Of a DNA stretch of 64,000 bases, positions 30,010-39,578 are shown piece by piece. The stretch comes from BD2-11 clade cluster bacterium bin43 (GTDB lineage: Bacteria > Gemmatimonadota > Gemmatimonadetes > Longimicrobiales > Gaopeijiaceae): assembly GCA_002238605.1 (NCBI GenBank), contig MPMR01000002.1, forward strand, positions 124,001-188,000, in the 5' to 3' direction. Made by a program: the position numbers and the translations under genes. The stretch's first letter is position 1, and each line of letters begins with the position of its first letter. Under the pieces are notes generated by a model that saw only the letters and a program-made list of their open reading frames with translations, had not been told where the DNA came from and searched no databases.

Positions 30010-31212
30010 TCACTGTGACTCCACCGGCGTCATCCCCACGTACTTGAGCCCGCTTCCGGTGTTGAACAGCACCGTTTCGTCGTCCTCGGAGAGGAGCCCC
30101 ATCCGGAGCAGCTCCGTGACCGACGCCAGCACCGCGCCTCCTTCCGGACAGGCGAAGATGCCCGTGCATTCCCCCATCACGCGCACGGCTTCCGCCATCG
30201 CCGCGTCCTCGATCGCCACCGCGCCGCCCCCCGATTCCCTGATCGCGCGCAGCATCAGGAAGTCCCCCACCGCCGCCGGGACCCGGAGCCCCGCCGCGTA
30301 TGTCTCGGCGTCCTGCCAGAACTGCGCCGCCTCGGTGCCTTCCTGCCAGGCCCGCACCACCGGCGCGCACCCGGTCGGCTGAACCGAGAACATCTTCGGC
30401 CGCTCGTCCCCGATCCAGCCCATCTGCTCCATCTCGTCGAACGCCTTCCACATCCCGATGAGACCGGTGCCTCCTCCGGTCGGATAGATCACGGCGTCCG
30501 GGAGCCGGAACCCCAGCTGCTCGAAGAGCTCGTACCCCATCGTCTTCTTGCCTTCCACCCGGTACGGCTCCTTCAGGGTGGAGAGATCCCACCAGCCCAT
30601 GTAGTCGGCCCCCTCGCGCACCACCTTCCCGCAGTCGGTGATGAGCCCGTCCATGAGCACCAGGTCGGCGCCCAGCCCGCGGATCTCCTCGACGATGGGC
30701 GCGGGGGTGTCGTTGGGCGCCACGATGTGCACCGGGAGTCCGCCCGCGGCCCCGTACGCGGCCGCCGCGCTGCCCGCGTTGCCCGCCGAGGGGATCGCCA
30801 GCTCCTTCGCCCCCAGCTCCTTCGCCCGCGACACGGCGAGGCACAGCCCGCGGTCCTTGAAGCTGCCCGTGGGGTTCATGCCCTCGTTCTTCACCCAGAG
30901 GCGCCGCATGCCGTACCGCTCCGCGAGCCGCGGCGCGTCCGTGAGCGGCGTCCAGCCCTCCCCAAGCGACAGCTGGCATTCCGGTACCCGCACCGGCAGC
31001 ACCTCCTCGTAGCGCCACAGATCCGGCCGCCGCCCTGCCAGATCGCCGGGGCGGAAGTGGCGACGGATGGTGTCAAGATCGTAGCGCGCGAACAGGGGCC
31101 TCCCGGCGGGCGAGAGGCCCATCAGCTGCTCGCTGTCGAAGGTCTCGCCGGTCCAGGTGCACTCCAGATGACTGGCGCCGCGCGCCTTCCACGGAATTGC
31201 GTTCATGTGCAT
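30010..31212 (-). CDS. thrC: threonine synthase
   Basis: This 400-residue PLP enzyme converts O-phosphohomoserine to threonine. LSLGEGWTPL opens the catalytic core; the PLP Lys is in NPTGSFKDRG; PSAGNAGSAAAAYGA is the Asn/Gly motif; YPTGGGTGLIG binds the PLP phosphate; and NTGSGLKY closes the domain. An N-terminal segment of about 70 residues is short for the E. coli type but normal for the shorter class. ATG 31212 or 31206 may be used. The gene converges on the efflux remnant and diverges from the sigma-factor operon. Confidence 0.9.
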   Translation of the reverse strand: MHMNAIPWKARGASHLECTWTGETFDSEQLMGLSPAGRPLFARYDLDTIRRHFRPGDLAGRRPDLWRYEEVLPVRVPECQLSLGEGWTPLTDAPRLAERYGMRRLWVKNEGMNPTGSFKDRGLCLAVSRAKELGAKELAIPSAGNAGSAAAAYGAAGGLPVHIVAPNDTPAPIVEEIRGLGADLVLMDGLITDCGKVVREGADYMGWWDLSTLKEPYRVEGKKTMGYELFEQLGFRLPDAVIYPTGGGTGLIGMWKAFDEMEQMGWIGDERPKMFSVQPTGCAPVVRAWQEGTEAAQFWQDAETYAAGLRVPAAVGDFLMLRAIRESGGGAVAIEDAAMAEAVRVMGECTGIFACPEGGAVLASVTELLRMGLLSEDDETVLFNTGSGLKYVGMTPVESQ

Positions 31213-31517
31213 GGCCTTTCAAGTCTCGAGGGAAGCTGCGACATCAGGCGTGCGCCGGCATGGTGGACAAGTTCCCGCATCCGTGCCCCGGGCGCGAGCC
31301 TGATCTCGCCGCCGGTGACCTGGTGACGCTCTTCCTCTTCTGGGAGCTCCGCCGCCAGCGACCGTGCATGCCGGGGACCCGGCCTGTTCCGATACCCGGG
31401 CGAGTGGTGTAGGCTTCGTGAAGATGCGGCGCAAGGTTACAGGCAACCATCCACAACCGCAACACATCCAAAAGACGTAGTTCGGGACGCCGGAAATCTG
31501 GTCTGGATACAACCCGA
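31213..31517. other. divergent intergenic region, no gene seen
   Basis: These 305 bp between thrC and the ECF sigma operon contain no supported gene. GATACA at 31506-31511 ends six bases before the sigma ATG and could be a -10 giving a leaderless message. No threonine leader peptide or clear ECF-type -35 was found. Confidence 0.4.
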
Positions 31518-32138
31518 ATGAGTCGAGCACAGAGGACATTCGCGCTTCGCAACGAGCGGGTACCGACGGATGAAGGGATGAACGAGTCCCAGATGATCCG
31601 CAGGGCGAGCGAAGGGGACGCTCGGGCGGTGCGGTCGCTGTACGACCGCTACAGCCCTCGCGTGTATGCCGTGGTGCGCAGAATCGCGGGGGACGACCAC
31701 ACTGCCCAAGACTACGCCCAGGAGACCTGGGTGCGCGTCATCCGGGCGCTTCCGACGTTCCGCGGCGACTCGAAGTTCTCGACCTGGCTGCATCGCATCG
31801 CGGTCAACGCGGCGCTGCAGGCGAGGCGCAGGGAGAGCACCCGGCAGGATCGGGAGGTGCCGATCCCCGAGACGGTTTCGGTGCGGTCCTCGCCGGGCGA
31901 TCCTCTCCTGGCGCGGCGGCTGGAGAAGGCCCTGGACCGGCTGCCGGAAGGAATGCGGCGCGTGCTGATCCTCCATGACGTCGAGGGCTACACGCATCAG
32001 GACATCGGTGAGATGACGGGCGTGACGGCGGGCACATCCAAGTCGCAGCTCTTCAAGGCGCGGGCGAAAATGAGACAATGGCTGGGGTCGGTTCACGAAC
32101 CCCGACACGAACAGGAGCGGGAAGCATGGAGCATCTGA
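31518..32138 (+). CDS. ECF-family RNA polymerase sigma factor
   Basis: This 206-residue sigma factor has region 2 (about 30-100) with DYAQETWVRVIRALPTF and STWLHRIAVNAALQARR. Region 4 (about 135-190) has LPEGMRRVLILHDVEGYTHQDIGEM followed by SQLFKARAKMRQ. It directs polymerase to stress or envelope genes. The next gene overlaps by 13 bp and encodes a zinc anti-sigma factor. ATG 31518 has no ribosome site but a nearby -10-like hexamer; ATG 31578 (MNESQMIRR) is an alternative that starts exactly at region 2. Confidence 0.92.
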   Translation: MSRAQRTFALRNERVPTDEGMNESQMIRRASEGDARAVRSLYDRYSPRVYAVVRRIAGDDHTAQDYAQETWVRVIRALPTFRGDSKFSTWLHRIAVNAALQARRRESTRQDREVPIPETVSVRSSPGDPLLARRLEKALDRLPEGMRRVLILHDVEGYTHQDIGEMTGVTAGTSKSQLFKARAKMRQWLGSVHEPRHEQEREAWSI

Positions 32139-32830
32139 GTCTGGAAGCTCTGGCTCGCCTGGTTGACGAGACACCCTTCAGGAGCGAGAGGCGGCACCTG
32201 GCCCGCTGCCCGGACTGCTCCCGGGAGCTTGAGCTGCTGCGCGAGCAGACGGAAGTGCTGGGATCGCTGCCGGATTTGCGCCCGGCGCCCGGAGACTGGC
32301 CGGCGCTGGAGGCGCGCCTGGAAAGCGAAGGCCTTCTGCGCAAAAGCACTCCGGCGGATGCGGTCATCCGCCTGATCGACCGCCGGCGGAGCTGGATGCA
32401 GGCCGCCGCCGCGGTGGTGCTCTTCCTTGCCGGAGGTCTCTCCGGAGCGGTGCTGGCGCCGGCGGGATGGGGTTTGCAAACCGGTGACGGACAAGTTGCA
32501 TCGGGCGGGATGACGGCGGGTGAGGCGTCCCCGGCCGGGCTCGCGGCCACGGAAGCCGGAACCCTCGAGGAAGCGGCGGAATATCTGCGGTTCACCGAGC
32601 AGCAACACCGGGACGCCGCGCTGCGTTATCGCGCGCTGGCCCGCGGCCCGGAGGACGGGACGCCGATGGATGCGCGCCACTTCGCCGCGCGCGAGATGCT
32701 GGTTGCCGCAAGTCAGGCGGCCGTCCAAGAGGCTCCCGACGATCCGTTTCTGAACGGGTTCCTGGTCAGCGCCGTAGCGGAACGCGAAGCGGCGATGAAC
32801 GCGCTCTTCGCTTCCGCCGATCGATACTAG
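32126..32830 (+). CDS. zinc-type membrane anti-sigma factor
   Basis: This 234-residue protein starts at ATG 32126 (AGGAG upstream), 13 bp inside the sigma gene. Residues 24-31 form HLARCPDC, the Hx3Cx2C zinc anti-sigma motif. One membrane helix follows near 92-115 (AAAAVVLFLAGGLSGAVLAP). The C-terminal part, about 110 residues outside the membrane, is helical and Ala/Glu-rich and probably senses the signal. It would hold the upstream ECF factor at the membrane until released. Confidence 0.88.
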   Translation: MEHLSLEALARLVDETPFRSERRHLARCPDCSRELELLREQTEVLGSLPDLRPAPGDWPALEARLESEGLLRKSTPADAVIRLIDRRRSWMQAAAAVVLFLAGGLSGAVLAPAGWGLQTGDGQVASGGMTAGEASPAGLAATEAGTLEEAAEYLRFTEQQHRDAALRYRALARGPEDGTPMDARHFAAREMLVAASQAAVQEAPDDPFLNGFLVSAVAEREAAMNALFASADRY

Positions 32831-32832
32831 CC

Positions 32833-33921
32833 ATGCTCCGTTTCCGCGCTTCCGGGGCTCTGCTCCTGATGCTCCCGCTGTTCCCCGCGGGGGCGGAGGC
32901 TCAGACCGGCGTCCCCACGGAGGGGGATGGCTGGATCGGCATCCAGGTCGAAGGTCGCGCGCTGCCCGACGGCTCCACCCGGGTGATGATCGTGCGGGTC
33001 GACCGCGGCAGCCCCGCCCAGCAGGCCGGGGTGCGTCCGTTCGACCTCCTGCTCCGTCTGGACGGTGAGGAGGTCTCGCCGGAAGCCCTGCTCGAGTTGG
33101 GCGAGCGCCTCCGCCCCGGACTTCCCCTCCAGCTCACGGTGCTGCGCGGGGAGCGGGAGCGGACCCTGCGCGTCATCGCCGGCGCGCGGCCCGATCCCAT
33201 GGATCCGGCCACGATGGAGGAGTTCACGGCCCGGGTCGACTCGGCGCGCCTGCAGATCCTGCGCATAGTGGACTCGCTCATGGCCGATACGAGCTGGGCG
33301 AGAGTCCGAACCGAGGCGACCCGGAGGGCCATGGTCGAGCAGGCCGAGGCCGCCGGAGAACTGGAAGCGACCGCGGAGGTGATGGCGCGGGTGCGTGAAA
33401 TGATGGTGCGGGCCCGCGAGGCAATGCGCTCCCAGCGTTTCCGCCGTCCCCCGCCGCCGGGCGGTCCTCCCCCGGCACGTGTACGAATCACCATCGACGA
33501 AACGGCGGTGGGCGAGCGCAGGAGCCGCGGCGGGCCACCCGACCGCGGACCCATCGTGGTCGGCAGGAGGGGGTCCGAGGAGCGCAGAGGCCCTGGAGGC
33601 CCGCCTCCCGGCGTTCGCTTCCGGTCTCCATACCTCCTGGGCGACCGATTCGTGGCGGGAGCCGAACTCGAGGTGGTCGAGCCGGACGCTCCGGCCGGCA
33701 CCGGGGGACCGGCGCTGCAGGTCGTGCAGGTTCTGGAAGGCAGCCCCGCCGACCGCGCCGGACTGGCTCCCGAGGACCTGATCGTGACCATCGGCGGAGA
33801 ACCGGTGGGCAACCTGAGGGAGTTCCGCGTCCGCCTCGGCCGGTTGATCCTGCGCGGTCGCCCGGAGATGCAGGTGGTGCGCGGCGACTCGACCCTGGTG
33901 GTCATCCTGCCTCGACCGTAG
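32833..33921 (+). CDS. secreted protein with two PDZ domains
   Basis: This 362-residue exported protein has a signal peptide ending AGAEAQ. PDZ 1 (about 35-115) has GWIGIQVEG and GSPAQQAGVRPFDLLLRLDG. A helical Met/Arg/Glu-rich middle (about 125-205) and a Pro/Arg/Gly-rich linker (about 205-265) follow. PDZ 2 (about 270-360) has GSPADRAGLAPEDLIVTIGG. No protease domain is present. It lies three bases after the anti-sigma gene, so it is co-expressed and may bind that protein or misfolded envelope proteins (inference). Confidence 0.8.
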   Translation: MLRFRASGALLLMLPLFPAGAEAQTGVPTEGDGWIGIQVEGRALPDGSTRVMIVRVDRGSPAQQAGVRPFDLLLRLDGEEVSPEALLELGERLRPGLPLQLTVLRGERERTLRVIAGARPDPMDPATMEEFTARVDSARLQILRIVDSLMADTSWARVRTEATRRAMVEQAEAAGELEATAEVMARVREMMVRAREAMRSQRFRRPPPPGGPPPARVRITIDETAVGERRSRGGPPDRGPIVVGRRGSEERRGPGGPPPGVRFRSPYLLGDRFVAGAELEVVEPDAPAGTGGPALQVVQVLEGSPADRAGLAPEDLIVTIGGEPVGNLREFRVRLGRLILRGRPEMQVVRGDSTLVVILPRP

Positions 33922-33966
33922 ACAAACCCCACGCGATGGGCTAGCCGCAGACGGGGTCCAATCGTC

Positions 33967-33981
33967 GGACGCTCCGCGTCC
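33967..33981. terminator. short hairpin between convergent operons
   Basis: GGACGC and GCGTCC pair around a TCC loop in the 148-bp gap between the PDZ gene and the leftward permease. No T-tract follows, so it is a weak terminator candidate. Confidence 0.3.
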
Positions 33982-34069
33982 ACTGTCGCGTCAGCACGAT
34001 GAGGCGATGGGCTGCTCGGTTCCCGGCGCCCACCACCGCAGCCCCCGGCCTGTGTCGGACGGTGTCGCC

Positions 34070-35290
34070 CTACTCGTACCTGAGCGAGTCGATCGGATCG
34101 AGCAGCGCCGCCCGGCGCGCGGGCCAGATTCCGAAGAAGAGCCCGATCCCCGCCGAGAAGAGCAGCGCCACCGCGACCGCTGCGGGCGCGACCGCCGTCT
34201 CCCAGCCCGCCGTGCTCGATAGCAGCTCCGCGCTGCCGACCCCCGCTGCCACGCCCAGGACGCCGCCCATCGTGCATAGCACGAGGGACTCGATGATGAA
34301 CTGAAGCAGGATGTTCAGCCGCGTGGCCCCCATCGCCTTGCGGATGCCGATCTCGCGGGTGCGCTCGGTCACGCTCACCAGCATGATGTTCATGATGCCG
34401 ATGCCGCCGACCAGCAGGCTGATCGCCGCGATGCCTCCAAGGAGGTAGGTGAAGGTCTGCTGCGTCTCGTTGAACGACTCCAGCAGCTGCGCCGAGTTGC
34501 GGATGGAGAAGTCGGCTTCCTCACCGGGCGGGATGCGGTGCTCGCGCCGCAAAATGCGGTCGATGTCGGCATAGGCCGCGTCCATGGAGGCCTCATCCAA
34601 TACCTTCACGCTGATGGAGTTCAGTCGGTCGCGGCCACCGAAGACCCGGTACTGGGCCGTGCTCAGGGGGATGTAGACTCGTTCGTCCGGCTGCGACCAG
34701 GGGCTGGACTCACCCTGCTCCTCGAGGACGCCGATCACCTCGAAGGGAATTCCGCGGATCTGGACCGTGCGCCCCACAAGGAGCGCTCCGGGCGTCTCCA
34801 GCTGGTTGGGGATCTCCGATCCCACGACGGCGACCCGGCGTCGGCCCTGAACCTCTCCTTCGTCGAAGATCCTTCCGAGCGCCAGCTCGATGTTCTGCAC
34901 GCCGAAATACTCGGGCCAGGTGCCCAGCACCTCGTTGCTCGAGTTCCAGCGCAGATACGAAATCTGCTGGCGCTGCTCGATCTCGGGGGCGATCAGGAGG
35001 GTGCCCCCGGTCTGCATGCGCAGCGCCTCTGCGTCCTCGTCATAGAGGCGCGCGCGCGCGCCGCCGTCGCGGATGCCCCGGAACATGCTCTGGCCGGGCC
35101 GGATGGTGAGCACGTTGGTGCCCATGTTCTGGATCTGCTCTTCCACCCGGCGCTGCGCGCCCTCGCCCAGGGACACCATGGCGATCACCGCGGCCACGCC
35201 GATGATGATTCCCAGCGTAGTCAGGAACGAACGCAGCGCGTTCACCCTGATGGCCTGAAGGGCGACGACGACGATTTCCTTGATCAGCAT
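34070..35290 (-). CDS. MacB-type ABC transporter permease
   Basis: This 406-residue permease has four helices in classic MacB/FtsX layout: helix 1 (about 18-42, LTTLGIIIGVAAVIAMVSLG), a large periplasmic domain (about 50-275), then three helices at about 285-310, 335-355 and 365-390. The family segment VTERTREIGIRKAMGAT precedes helix 3. It ends LDPIDSLRYE. Together with the ATPase, adaptor and TolC upstream it makes a tripartite exporter. It is the last gene of the leftward ECF-sigma operon, 20 bp after the adaptor. Confidence 0.93.
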   Translation of the reverse strand: MLIKEIVVVALQAIRVNALRSFLTTLGIIIGVAAVIAMVSLGEGAQRRVEEQIQNMGTNVLTIRPGQSMFRGIRDGGARARLYDEDAEALRMQTGGTLLIAPEIEQRQQISYLRWNSSNEVLGTWPEYFGVQNIELALGRIFDEGEVQGRRRVAVVGSEIPNQLETPGALLVGRTVQIRGIPFEVIGVLEEQGESSPWSQPDERVYIPLSTAQYRVFGGRDRLNSISVKVLDEASMDAAYADIDRILRREHRIPPGEEADFSIRNSAQLLESFNETQQTFTYLLGGIAAISLLVGGIGIMNIMLVSVTERTREIGIRKAMGATRLNILLQFIIESLVLCTMGGVLGVAAGVGSAELLSSTAGWETAVAPAAVAVALLFSAGIGLFFGIWPARRAALLDPIDSLRYE

Positions 35291-35310
35291 TTCGGGCCTC
35301 CGAGGCGCGT

Positions 35311-36990
35311 TTAGCGCCTGCCGCGCGGGGTTCCGCCTCCGAACGGGCTTCCGCCCATCCGCTCGCGCATGCGGTCGATGAACTCCTGCTGCTGTGCCTG
35401 GAGCTGGGCGGCGCCGATCAGCGCGACCTCCTCACCCTCTTCAAGGCCGGCAACCACCTCGGTGTTGTCCCAGTCGTTCACGCCGATCAGGATGGGGCGC
35501 GGTTCGATGGTTCCGTCCGCGGAGATCACGAACGTGATCGCGGGGCGAGGCGCGCCTTCCTCCTGGCGACCTCCCCCAGGGCTCCCGAAACCGGCGCCCA
35601 TGCCGTCCATCATGCCCTGGCCTGCGCCGGACCCCATTCCCATCACTCCGGCACCATTGCCTGCCCCCATGCCCACGCGTCCACCGGCGCCGTTTTCAGT
35701 GCCTCCGCCGGCGCCCGCCGCGGGACGGCCGGCACCCGTTCCAGGTCCTCCGTTCACACCCGCTTCAGGACCGCCGCCGTTCGCCGCCCGGGCCTGCGCC
35801 ATCTGTTCGCGCATCTCCTCCCGCGAAATCTCCCCGGCCGCCAACTGCTCGCGAAGTTCCTGCAGGCGCGCGTTGCCGCCCATCCCGCCCATCGGCCTCT
35901 GGCCTGCCGTCACTCCCCCGCGAACTCCATCAGGAGCCGCGATGAACCCACCCGGCGCGCCGGAGCTGCCCGGCGATGAGGCCCGCAGCTCCGCAAACAC
36001 CGACCGGTCCATCTCGATCGCGTCCGGATCCATCCCGAGCACCATCGCCGCGGGCGCCATCTCCTGGAACTGCACCAGCGCGTTGTTGGGGATGAGCAGG
36101 GCGTTGGGACGCTCGGCGACCAGGATCTCCACCTCCGCGTTCATCCCGGGCTTGAGCAGTCCGCCGCGGTTGTCGATCATCACGATCACCGCGAACATGG
36201 TCACGTTCTGCTGGACCTCGGCTTGCGGTTCGATCTTGTCGACGATTCCCTGGAAGGTCTGTCCCGGGAACGCCTCCACCGTCACCGTGGCGGTCAGCCC
36301 GTCGGAGATCTGCCCGACGTCGGTCTCGTCGACCAGCGTGCGCACCTGCATCTCGGCCAGATTGGCCATCATGAAGAGCGTCGTGCCCCCGGACACGTTC
36401 TGGGAGGCGGACTGGATGACCTGCCCCTCCTCCACGTTCTTCTGGATGATGGTACCCGCCATGGGCGCGCGGATGGTGACGTCGCTCAGCCGCAGCTCGG
36501 CGAGTTCCATGCTCGTGGTGGCCTTGACCAGGTTGGCCTGCGCGTTGGCATAGTCCAGGTTGGCCGCCTCGTGCTCCTGCTCGGTGATCACTCCGGCTTC
36601 GAAGAGCAGGCGCGAGCGCTCCAACTGGGCGCTGGAGATCTCCACCCGGGCCCGCGCCACGTTCAGGTCGGCCTCGATCTGGTTGAAGTCGTTGCGCACA
36701 TCGCGTGGATCGATCTCCGCGAGCAGCGCCCCCGGCTCGAGTTGGTCCCCCGTGTCCACGTGCAGGCGCAGAATCTCGCCCGAAGCCTTGGACTTGACCT
36801 CCACCGTGCGCACGGGCTCCATCAGGCCGGTGGCTTCGGCCACCAGGCGCAGGTCGTCGCGCAGGGCCGGCATGGTCGTGAGGCCGGGCGCCTCTGCAAC
36901 CTGCTCGCCGGGGTCGCAGGCCACCACGGTCAATAGTGCGAGGAGCCTCATGCCCCCGTGCCTCAGTCCCATCGTGCTCACGTTCATCAT
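35311..36990 (-). CDS. periplasmic adaptor (MacA-like) with a Gly/Met-rich insertion
   Basis: This protein of about 559 residues is longer than usual MacA (about 370). An N-terminal lipobox-like LLTVVAC suggests a lipoprotein. Lipoyl halves (ASGEILRLHVDTGDQLEPG; APMAGTIIQKNVEEGQ), a coiled-coil hairpin (about 100-165) and a beta-barrel follow. About residues 330-480 are inserted: a helical EREM-type segment, then a run of Gly, Met, Asn and Ala. The membrane-proximal domain resumes at ITFVISADGTIEPRP. The second ATG (36987) sits five bases after GGAG. It links the MacB pair to TolC. Confidence 0.88.
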   Translation of the reverse strand: MMNVSTMGLRHGGMRLLALLTVVACDPGEQVAEAPGLTTMPALRDDLRLVAEATGLMEPVRTVEVKSKASGEILRLHVDTGDQLEPGALLAEIDPRDVRNDFNQIEADLNVARARVEISSAQLERSRLLFEAGVITEQEHEAANLDYANAQANLVKATTSMELAELRLSDVTIRAPMAGTIIQKNVEEGQVIQSASQNVSGGTTLFMMANLAEMQVRTLVDETDVGQISDGLTATVTVEAFPGQTFQGIVDKIEPQAEVQQNVTMFAVIVMIDNRGGLLKPGMNAEVEILVAERPNALLIPNNALVQFQEMAPAAMVLGMDPDAIEMDRSVFAELRASSPGSSGAPGGFIAAPDGVRGGVTAGQRPMGGMGGNARLQELREQLAAGEISREEMREQMAQARAANGGGPEAGVNGGPGTGAGRPAAGAGGGTENGAGGRVGMGAGNGAGVMGMGSGAGQGMMDGMGAGFGSPGGGRQEEGAPRPAITFVISADGTIEPRPILIGVNDWDNTEVVAGLEEGEEVALIGAAQLQAQQQEFIDRMRERMGGSPFGGGTPRGRR

Positions 36991-37030
36991 CTCTCCAGAG
37001 AATCCTGCTTCGCAGGAAATGGCGTCATCT

Positions 37031-37741
37031 TCAAACGGTCGCCGTCATCAGGGATTCGTTCATGAAGTCGCGCTCGACCAGGCCGTCCCGCAGATGAATC
37101 TGCCGCTGGGCGTACTGGGCGATGTCGTGCTCGTGCGTCACCACAAGGATGGTCTGCCCCTGCCGGTGGAGGTCCACGAAGACCGTCATGATCTCCTCGC
37201 TGGTGGTGGAGTCCAGGTTGCCCGTGGGCTCGTCGGCCAGCAGGATGGCGGGCTCGTTGACGAGCGCGCGCGCGACCGCCACGCGCTGCCGCTGGCCGCC
37301 GGAGAGCTCCGGTGGGCGGTGGTCCATGCGCAATCCCAGGCCCACCGTCTCCAGCGCCTCGCGGGCCCGCTGGCGCCGCTCGCGGGCGGACACGCCGGCA
37401 TAGATGAGCGGAAGTTCCACGTTGTGCAGCGCCGTGGCGCGCGGCAGCAGGTTGAAGGTCTGGAACACGAACCCGATTTCGCGGTTGCGGACGTTGGCGA
37501 GCTGATCGTCGCTCAAGTCGCTCACCAGCTGCTCGTTCAGCCAGTACTGCCCCCGGGTGGGGGTGTCCAGGCACCCGATCAGGTTCATGAAGGTGGATTT
37601 GCCGCTGCCCGAGGGTCCCATGATGGCGACAAACTCGCCCCGGCTGATCTCGAGGTCGACGCGGCGAAGGGCGCGGATGGTCTCCGCTCCCAGCACGTAG
37701 TGCTTGGTCAGTCCTACGGTTTGAATGACAGGTCGGCTCAC
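37031..37741 (-). CDS. MacB-type ABC transporter ATPase
   Basis: This 236-residue nucleotide-binding subunit has Walker [11 protein letters not shown]-loop FQTFNLLP, signature LSGGQRQR, Walker B LLADEP with TGNLDS, and switch His in VTHEHD. It energises the permease at 34070. The GTG start overlaps the TolC stop (GTGA), so it is translationally coupled. ATPase and permease are separate here, unlike the fused E. coli MacB. Confidence 0.95.
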   Translation of the reverse strand: MSRPVIQTVGLTKHYVLGAETIRALRRVDLEISRGEFVAIMGPSGSGKSTFMNLIGCLDTPTRGQYWLNEQLVSDLSDDQLANVRNREIGFVFQTFNLLPRATALHNVELPLIYAGVSARERRQRAREALETVGLGLRMDHRPPELSGGQRQRVAVARALVNEPAILLADEPTGNLDSTTSEEIMTVFVDLHRQGQTILVVTHEHDIAQYAQRQIHLRDGLVERDFMNESLMTATV

Positions 37742-39039
37742 AGTTCGCTCCCCAGAATCGCCTCCAGTTGCGCACGCGCGACCGCATAGTCGTATCGCGC
37801 CGTAACCAGACCGGACTCCGCCTGCACGAGGGCGATCTGACTCGTGATCAGGTCGAGGATGGTCGCAACCGAGAGGTCGAAGCGCTGCTGCACGACCCGG
37901 AGGTCCTCGGCGGCCACGTCCCTCGCCTCGATGGCGATGGCGATGGCCTGCTCGGAAGTCCTCAGCGCGAACAGCGCTCCGTCCACCTGCGCGCGGACCA
38001 GACGTCTGGCATCCTCCTCCTGTACGAAGGCGACGCGTTCCTGATTCTCGGCGCGCGTGATGCTCTGGTCGCGGTTGAAGCCGTCAAAGACGTTGTAGCT
38101 GCCCGAGAGGCGAATATTCCAGGAAGTCGTCCCGCCGGTGAGCGCGGCCTGCCGGTTCGCCCAACTGTAGCCGGACGAGAGGCGGAGCGACGGAAACCGG
38201 GAGCTCCGGGAAGAGCTGGCGGCCGCGGAGGCCGCCCTGGCGGCGGCCCGGGCACTGCGTACGGCCGGCGAGCGCTCTTCGGCGAGGAGGAACATCTCCT
38301 GCTCACTGAGAGCCAGCGGACTCGGGGCGAGATCGCCCGGCAGTTCGGGCATGACCGGCTCCGACAGCCCCACCTGGCGCCCCAGGGAGAAACGCGCCGC
38401 CCGGGTGGCCGCCTCCGCCTGCAGCACGGCCTGCATGGCGTTGGCCACTTCCAGGCGGGCCCGCAGCGTGTCCGAACGCGTCCCGGAACCCAGCTCGGTG
38501 CGACGGCGCGTGTTGGCCAGGCTCTCCTCGGCACGTTCCACGCTCGCGCGCGCCACTTCCAGCAGATCCGACTGGCGCAGGGCGGCGAAGTACAGATCCT
38601 TCGTCTGCAGAATGACCCCGAAACGCTGGTTCTCCAGGTCGGCCTCGGCCGACGCGATGTCCGCCCTCGCCCGATCCATGTCGGCGAAGCGCTGGCCGCC
38701 GTTGAAGACGCTGTAGGAAAGCGACAGGCCCGCGTTGTAGCTCTCGCTCGCGCCCGCAACCGTGCGCTGGGTCGCCGCGTCGAACCGCTGGCTGCTGTTG
38801 GTCGAGGCCCCCGAGCTGACGCTCAGGGTGGGGAGGAAGCCTCCCCAGGCGGCCCGGTGCGAGACGCCGGCGTTGTCCAGGCCGGCGCGCGCCTGCGCCA
38901 TCGACGGATGAACCTGCAACGACCTCGCGATCGCCTCGTCCAGCGTCAGCGGCTGCTGCGCCGCAAGCGTGCCCGTCAGCGCGAGCACGATGGGAAGTCC
39001 GGCGATGCGCCGGGCGAATCTCATACGTGTTGTGACCAT
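37738..39039 (-). CDS. TolC-family outer-membrane efflux channel
   Basis: This 433-residue protein has a signal peptide ([21 protein letters not shown]) and the OEP duplicated helical hairpin ([20 protein letters not shown] at the start of repeat 1). It would form the outer-membrane duct of the MacAB-type exporter encoded downstream. The start ATG 39039 lies inside the upstream Spy-like gene (19-bp overlap), after an AGGGGA site, showing tight coupling. It is shorter than the TolC homologue at 23744 and lacks the Cys insertion. Confidence 0.9.
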   Translation of the reverse strand: MVTTRMRFARRIAGLPIVLALTGTLAAQQPLTLDEAIARSLQVHPSMAQARAGLDNAGVSHRAAWGGFLPTLSVSSGASTNSSQRFDAATQRTVAGASESYNAGLSLSYSVFNGGQRFADMDRARADIASAEADLENQRFGVILQTKDLYFAALRQSDLLEVARASVERAEESLANTRRRTELGSGTRSDTLRARLEVANAMQAVLQAEAATRAARFSLGRQVGLSEPVMPELPGDLAPSPLALSEQEMFLLAEERSPAVRSARAAARAASAAASSSRSSRFPSLRLSSGYSWANRQAALTGGTTSWNIRLSGSYNVFDGFNRDQSITRAENQERVAFVQEEDARRLVRAQVDGALFALRTSEQAIAIAIEARDVAAEDLRVVQQRFDLSVATILDLITSQIALVQAESGLVTARYDYAVARAQLEAILGSEL

Positions 39040-39578
39040 TGTCCCCTGTCCCGTTCTCTCCCGTCCCCGTCCCTGCTGTCCCGCTGCGGGCGCTCCTGGC
39101 CGCCCTGCCCGCGGTCACGCTCGCCGTCGCGAGCCTCGGACCGCGATCTCTCTCTTTCCCGTTCGTCCTCGATCTCCCGGCGGCGGTCGAAATCGGTCAG
39201 AAGCGCATCGTACTCGGCGGCCTGCTCGGGGGTGAGCACGGCCTTGATGGAGGAGCGCGTTGACTCGATCAACTCCCCGTACCCCGTCCGGTAGTCCGTT
39301 CGCAACTGCCGCATGAGCGTGCGCGAGTGGCCCACCAGCGAGTCAACCTGAACCTGCTGCTGCGCGCTCAGTCCCACGCGCTCCACGATCAGGCCGCGAC
39401 GGCGGGTCTCCCCTCCGCGGTCCTCATCCGCCTCCCCCGCCGCCACGGCCGCGGGCGCAGTGGGTTCAGCCTGAGCCGGCGATGTCCTCGACCACACCAG
39501 ACCGAGAAGGAACCCGGCCACCAGCGTCACAAGAAGTACGCCTCCGGCCGCTGCGCGCGTGTTGCGTGCGGTCATCAT
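39021..39578 (-). CDS. periplasmic Spy/CpxP-like protein
   Basis: This 185-residue protein has an N-terminal membrane anchor or signal (VLLVTLVAGFLLGLVW, about 14-30). The helical periplasmic domain has the two LTxxQ-type motifs of the Spy/CpxP/CnrX group (GLSAQQQVQV near 70 and VLTPEQAAEY near 115). A highly charged Arg/Glu/Asp/Gly tail occupies about 130-185. Family members are envelope chaperones or metal sensors controlling sigma factors. Two ATGs follow GGGAGG; the start overlaps the anti-sigma stop by 4 bp. Confidence 0.75.
   Translation of the reverse strand: MMTARNTRAAAGGVLLVTLVAGFLLGLVWSRTSPAQAEPTAPAAVAAGEADEDRGGETRRRGLIVERVGLSAQQQVQVDSLVGHSRTLMRQLRTDYRTGYGELIESTRSSIKAVLTPEQAAEYDALLTDFDRRREIEDERERERSRSEARDGERDRGQGGQERPQRDSRDGDGRERDRGQWSQHV

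Noticed and set aside
31213-31517. threonine attenuator or leader peptide before thrC
   Set aside because: No Thr-rich leader or terminator/antiterminator stems on the thrC side.
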